DNA of 7,647 bases from an uncultured Lachnospiraceae bacterium (lineage in GTDB: Bacteria > Bacillota > Clostridia > Lachnospirales > Lachnospiraceae). The DNA is taken from positions 1-7,647 of the forward strand of contig CALGGH010000067.1 of NCBI GenBank assembly GCA_937916415.1. The letters are read 5' to 3'. How positions within the stretch are numbered: position 1 is the stretch's first letter; the number at the start of each line of letters is the position of its first letter. Positions 6,410-7,647 of the stretch are shown here, piece after piece. Both the position numbers and the translations under genes were made by a program. The notes beneath the pieces were generated by a model. That model saw only the letters and a program-made list of their open reading frames with translations, was not told the origin of the DNA and searched no databases.

Positions 6410-6440
6410 GGGAGCTGCCGTCTCAGGTAGCCCCTTTTTT
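6410..6440 (+). terminator. Intrinsic terminator (probably partial) between acpP and rnc
   Basis: GGG-A-GCTGCC (6410-6419) pairs with GGTAGCCCC (6426-6434), with one bulged A, one G-U pair and a 6-nt loop, followed by six T and preceded by TTAAAAAC. It ends only 5 nt before the rnc start codon, so rnc expression depends on read-through. Confidence 0.87.
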
Positions 6441-6445
6441 GTGAC

Positions 6446-7120
6446 ATGAATTACGATTATTCTGAATTGGAAGAACTGATAGGTTATCACTTTGGAGATC
6501 CGTCCCTCCTGGAGACTGCGCTGACTCACAGCTCATACACCAATGAGCGGCAGATCAACAAATGTGAGAACTATGAGCGTCAGGAGTTTCTTGGTGACGC
6601 CGTCCTGGAACTCGTGTCCAGCGACTGCCTCTACAGGAAGCATCCCGAAATGCCCGAGGGCGAGCTCACCAGGCTGAGGGCGGCCTACGTCTGTGAGCCT
6701 GCGCTTGCGGACTGCGCGAGGAAGTTCGGACTGGAAAACTACATACGCCTGGGACGGGGCGAGGAGAGCACCGGAGGCAGGTCGCGTGATTCGATCGTGT
6801 CCGACGTGTGCGAGGCCGTGATAGGCGGCATCTACCTCGATGGAGGACTTGAACCGGCCAGGGAATTCGTCTTGAGCCACGTTATGACGAGGAAGGTGGA
6901 CGTGTTCCTGTATAAGGATGCCAAGTCTGAGATCCAGATCAGGGCGCAGGCCAGGGGGAGCGTGGTCACGTATGAGGTGACCGGTGAATCGGGGCCTGAT
7001 CATGCCAAGGAATTCTTCGTCAACTGCCTGATCGACGGACAGCCCGCCGGAAGCGGCAGGGGCAGGACCAAGAAGGGCGCACAGCAGGATGCTGCTGCTG
7101 ACGCGCTCAGGAGATATTGA
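6446..7120 (+). CDS. rnc: Ribonuclease III
   Basis: Cuts double-stranded RNA; processes rRNA precursors and some mRNAs. The protein is 224 aa, normal for RNase III. The signature ERQEFLGDAVLEL (44-56) carries E44, E47 and D51, matching E. coli E38, E41 and D45. The second metal-binding pair is D120 and E123 in SDVCEAVIGGIYLD, matching D114 and E117. A C-terminal double-stranded RNA binding domain spans about 158-224 (YEVTGESGPDHAKEFF, then GRTKKGAQQDAA). No Shine-Dalgarno sequence precedes ATG 6446: the upstream 15 nt are the terminator T-run plus GTGAC. No other in-frame start is plausible, because the N-terminal alignment is already complete. The stop TGA overlaps the next ATG by one base, as is common in rnc-smc operons. 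Codon usage stays GC-rich to the last codon. Confidence 0.96.
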   Translation: MNYDYSELEELIGYHFGDPSLLETALTHSSYTNERQINKCENYERQEFLGDAVLELVSSDCLYRKHPEMPEGELTRLRAAYVCEPALADCARKFGLENYIRLGRGEESTGGRSRDSIVSDVCEAVIGGIYLDGGLEPAREFVLSHVMTRKVDVFLYKDAKSEIQIRAQARGSVVTYEVTGESGPDHAKEFFVNCLIDGQPAGSGRGRTKKGAQQDAAADALRRY

Positions 7121-7566
7121 TGTATTTAAAAAGCATTGAGGTACATGGTTTTAAATCATTTGCAAATAAAACAGTATTAGAATTCATGCCAGGAATAACT
7201 GCAGTAATTGGGCCAAATGGATCTGGAAAGAGTAATATTTCAGACAGTATAAGATGGCTACTTGGAGAGCAAAGTATGAAATCATTAAGAGGATCTAAAT
7301 CAGAAGACATTATATTTGCAGGTACCGAAAACAGAAAATCATTGGGCTTTGCAGAGGCATCAATTGTTATAGACAATACTGACGGAAAATTGCCAATTGA
7401 ATATAATGAAGTAACAGTTACAAGAAGAATATATCGTAGCGGTGAATCTGGATATTTTATAAATAAAGCGCCATGTAGATTAAAAGATATTTTAGAATTA
7501 AAGAAATTTTTAAATCGTGGTAAAGATAAATCTATAATTAAAAAACTAGAAAAATATTTAAGTTAA
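7120..7566 (+). pseudogene. smc: Truncated, AT-rich smc fragment (N-terminal ATPase lobe only)
   Basis: From ATG 7120, the first ~127 residues are a clear chromosome-segregation ATPase Smc N-terminus: MYLKSIEVHGFKSFANKT, Walker A GPNGSGKSN (31-39), IRWLLGEQS and GYFINKAPCRLKDILEL. Full Smc is near 1,190 aa; this frame ends at 148. Where Smc proteins continue with the FMDTG..GKDGYSIIGQG Q-loop region, this one reads KKFLNRGKDKSII and a short lysine-rich tail, then stops. Hinge, coiled coils, Walker B and signature motif are all missing, so it cannot be a working Smc. The ribosome site CAGGAG (7108-7113) is good and lies in rnc. By eye, 23 of 148 codons end in G or C, in sharp contrast to rnc. 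A hairpin terminator overlaps its stop. It may still be translated. It could be a foreign remnant, a scar of element insertion, or an assembly join. Confidence 0.85.
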
Positions 7567-7593
7567 AGCATTAGTTATTTAATGCTTTATTTT
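7564..7593 (+). terminator. Hairpin terminator overlapping the stop of the smc fragment
   Basis: TAAAGCATTA (7564-7573) and TAATGCTTTA (7580-7589) are perfect 10-bp inverted repeats with a 6-nt loop, followed by TTTT. The first three bases are the stop codon itself. The arms are A/T-rich, so it could act in both directions. It isolates the fragment from the next gene. Confidence 0.7.
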
Positions 7594-7619
7594 AAATTTA
7601 ATAGATTGGAGGTAAATAA

Positions 7620-7647
7620 ATGAAACATCAAAGTGAATTGTCTGAAT
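7620..7647 (+). CDS. Start of an unidentified gene, cut by the right edge
   Basis: ATG 7620 is preceded by TTGGAGGT (7606-7613) at 6-nt spacing, a strong ribosome site. Only nine residues are visible, MKHQSELSE, too few to assign a family. The DNA is AT-rich like the smc fragment before it and it follows a terminator, so it probably belongs to the same acquired segment. A promoter in the 26 nt between terminator and ribosome site was not recognised. Confidence 0.6.

Larger units (their letters stand above)
7120..7647. other. AT-rich segment of apparently foreign origin, running off the right edge
   Basis: Base composition and codon choice switch at or within about 25 nt of the smc start codon. 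Left of it, arginine is mostly AGG/CGC/CGT and codons end in G or C; right of it AGA, AAA, ATA and TTA dominate. The segment holds the truncated smc, a terminator and the start of another gene. No integrase, transposase, terminal inverted repeat or clear attachment site is visible inside the window, so its nature is open. Confidence 0.7.

Noticed and set aside
7490..7566. Group II intron or intein interrupting smc
   Set aside because: No intron 5' consensus or intein splice motif is seen, and the stop codon plus terminator follow almost at once.
7130..7572. 8-bp direct repeat AAAGCATT at both ends of the smc fragment as an insertion footprint
   Set aside because: Eight bases recur easily in AT-rich DNA, and the right copy is already explained as one arm of the terminator.

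Overview
The window reads as chromosomal DNA from an anaerobic, fermentative Clostridia-type bacterium, most likely Lachnospiraceae. This rests on the L32 zinc-ribbon type, the pta-ackA pair, the rpmF-plsX-acpP-rnc-smc order, an EAL/PAS signalling protein, and strong AGGAGG-type ribosome binding sites. From about 1 to 7120 the DNA is moderately GC-rich, with codons mostly ending in G or C. All genes are on the + strand.

Left part (1-2182): the 3' end of a large cyclic-di-GMP signalling gene. The last residues of an EAL phosphodiesterase domain are followed by three PAS-like sensory modules, the last two an obvious internal duplication. Next comes a two-domain response regulator with a degenerate, non-phosphorylatable receiver fused to an intact one. 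Middle part (2183-4636): a promoter and a structured leader, then pta and ackA, which convert acetyl-CoA to acetate and make ATP. Next (4637-7120): a 235-nt control region with four 24-bp tandem repeats abutting a perfect consensus sigma-A promoter. It drives rpmF (ribosomal protein L32), plsX and acpP (phospholipid and fatty acid synthesis) and rnc (RNase III). Intrinsic terminators after rpmF and after acpP would step expression down along the operon. The DUF177 (yceD) gene commonly found before rpmF is absent.

Right end (7120-7647): base composition changes abruptly exactly at the smc start codon. The expected smc begins there, but in very AT-rich codons (23 of 148 end in G or C, counted by eye). 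It departs from Smc near residue 128, stops after 148 codons, and is closed by its own hairpin terminator. A new AT-rich gene with a strong ribosome binding site then starts and runs off the window. This is the most unusual part. It may be the edge of an acquired element carrying a foreign smc 5' end, a recombination scar, or an assembly chimera joined at conserved rnc-smc gene order. The window alone cannot decide between these.
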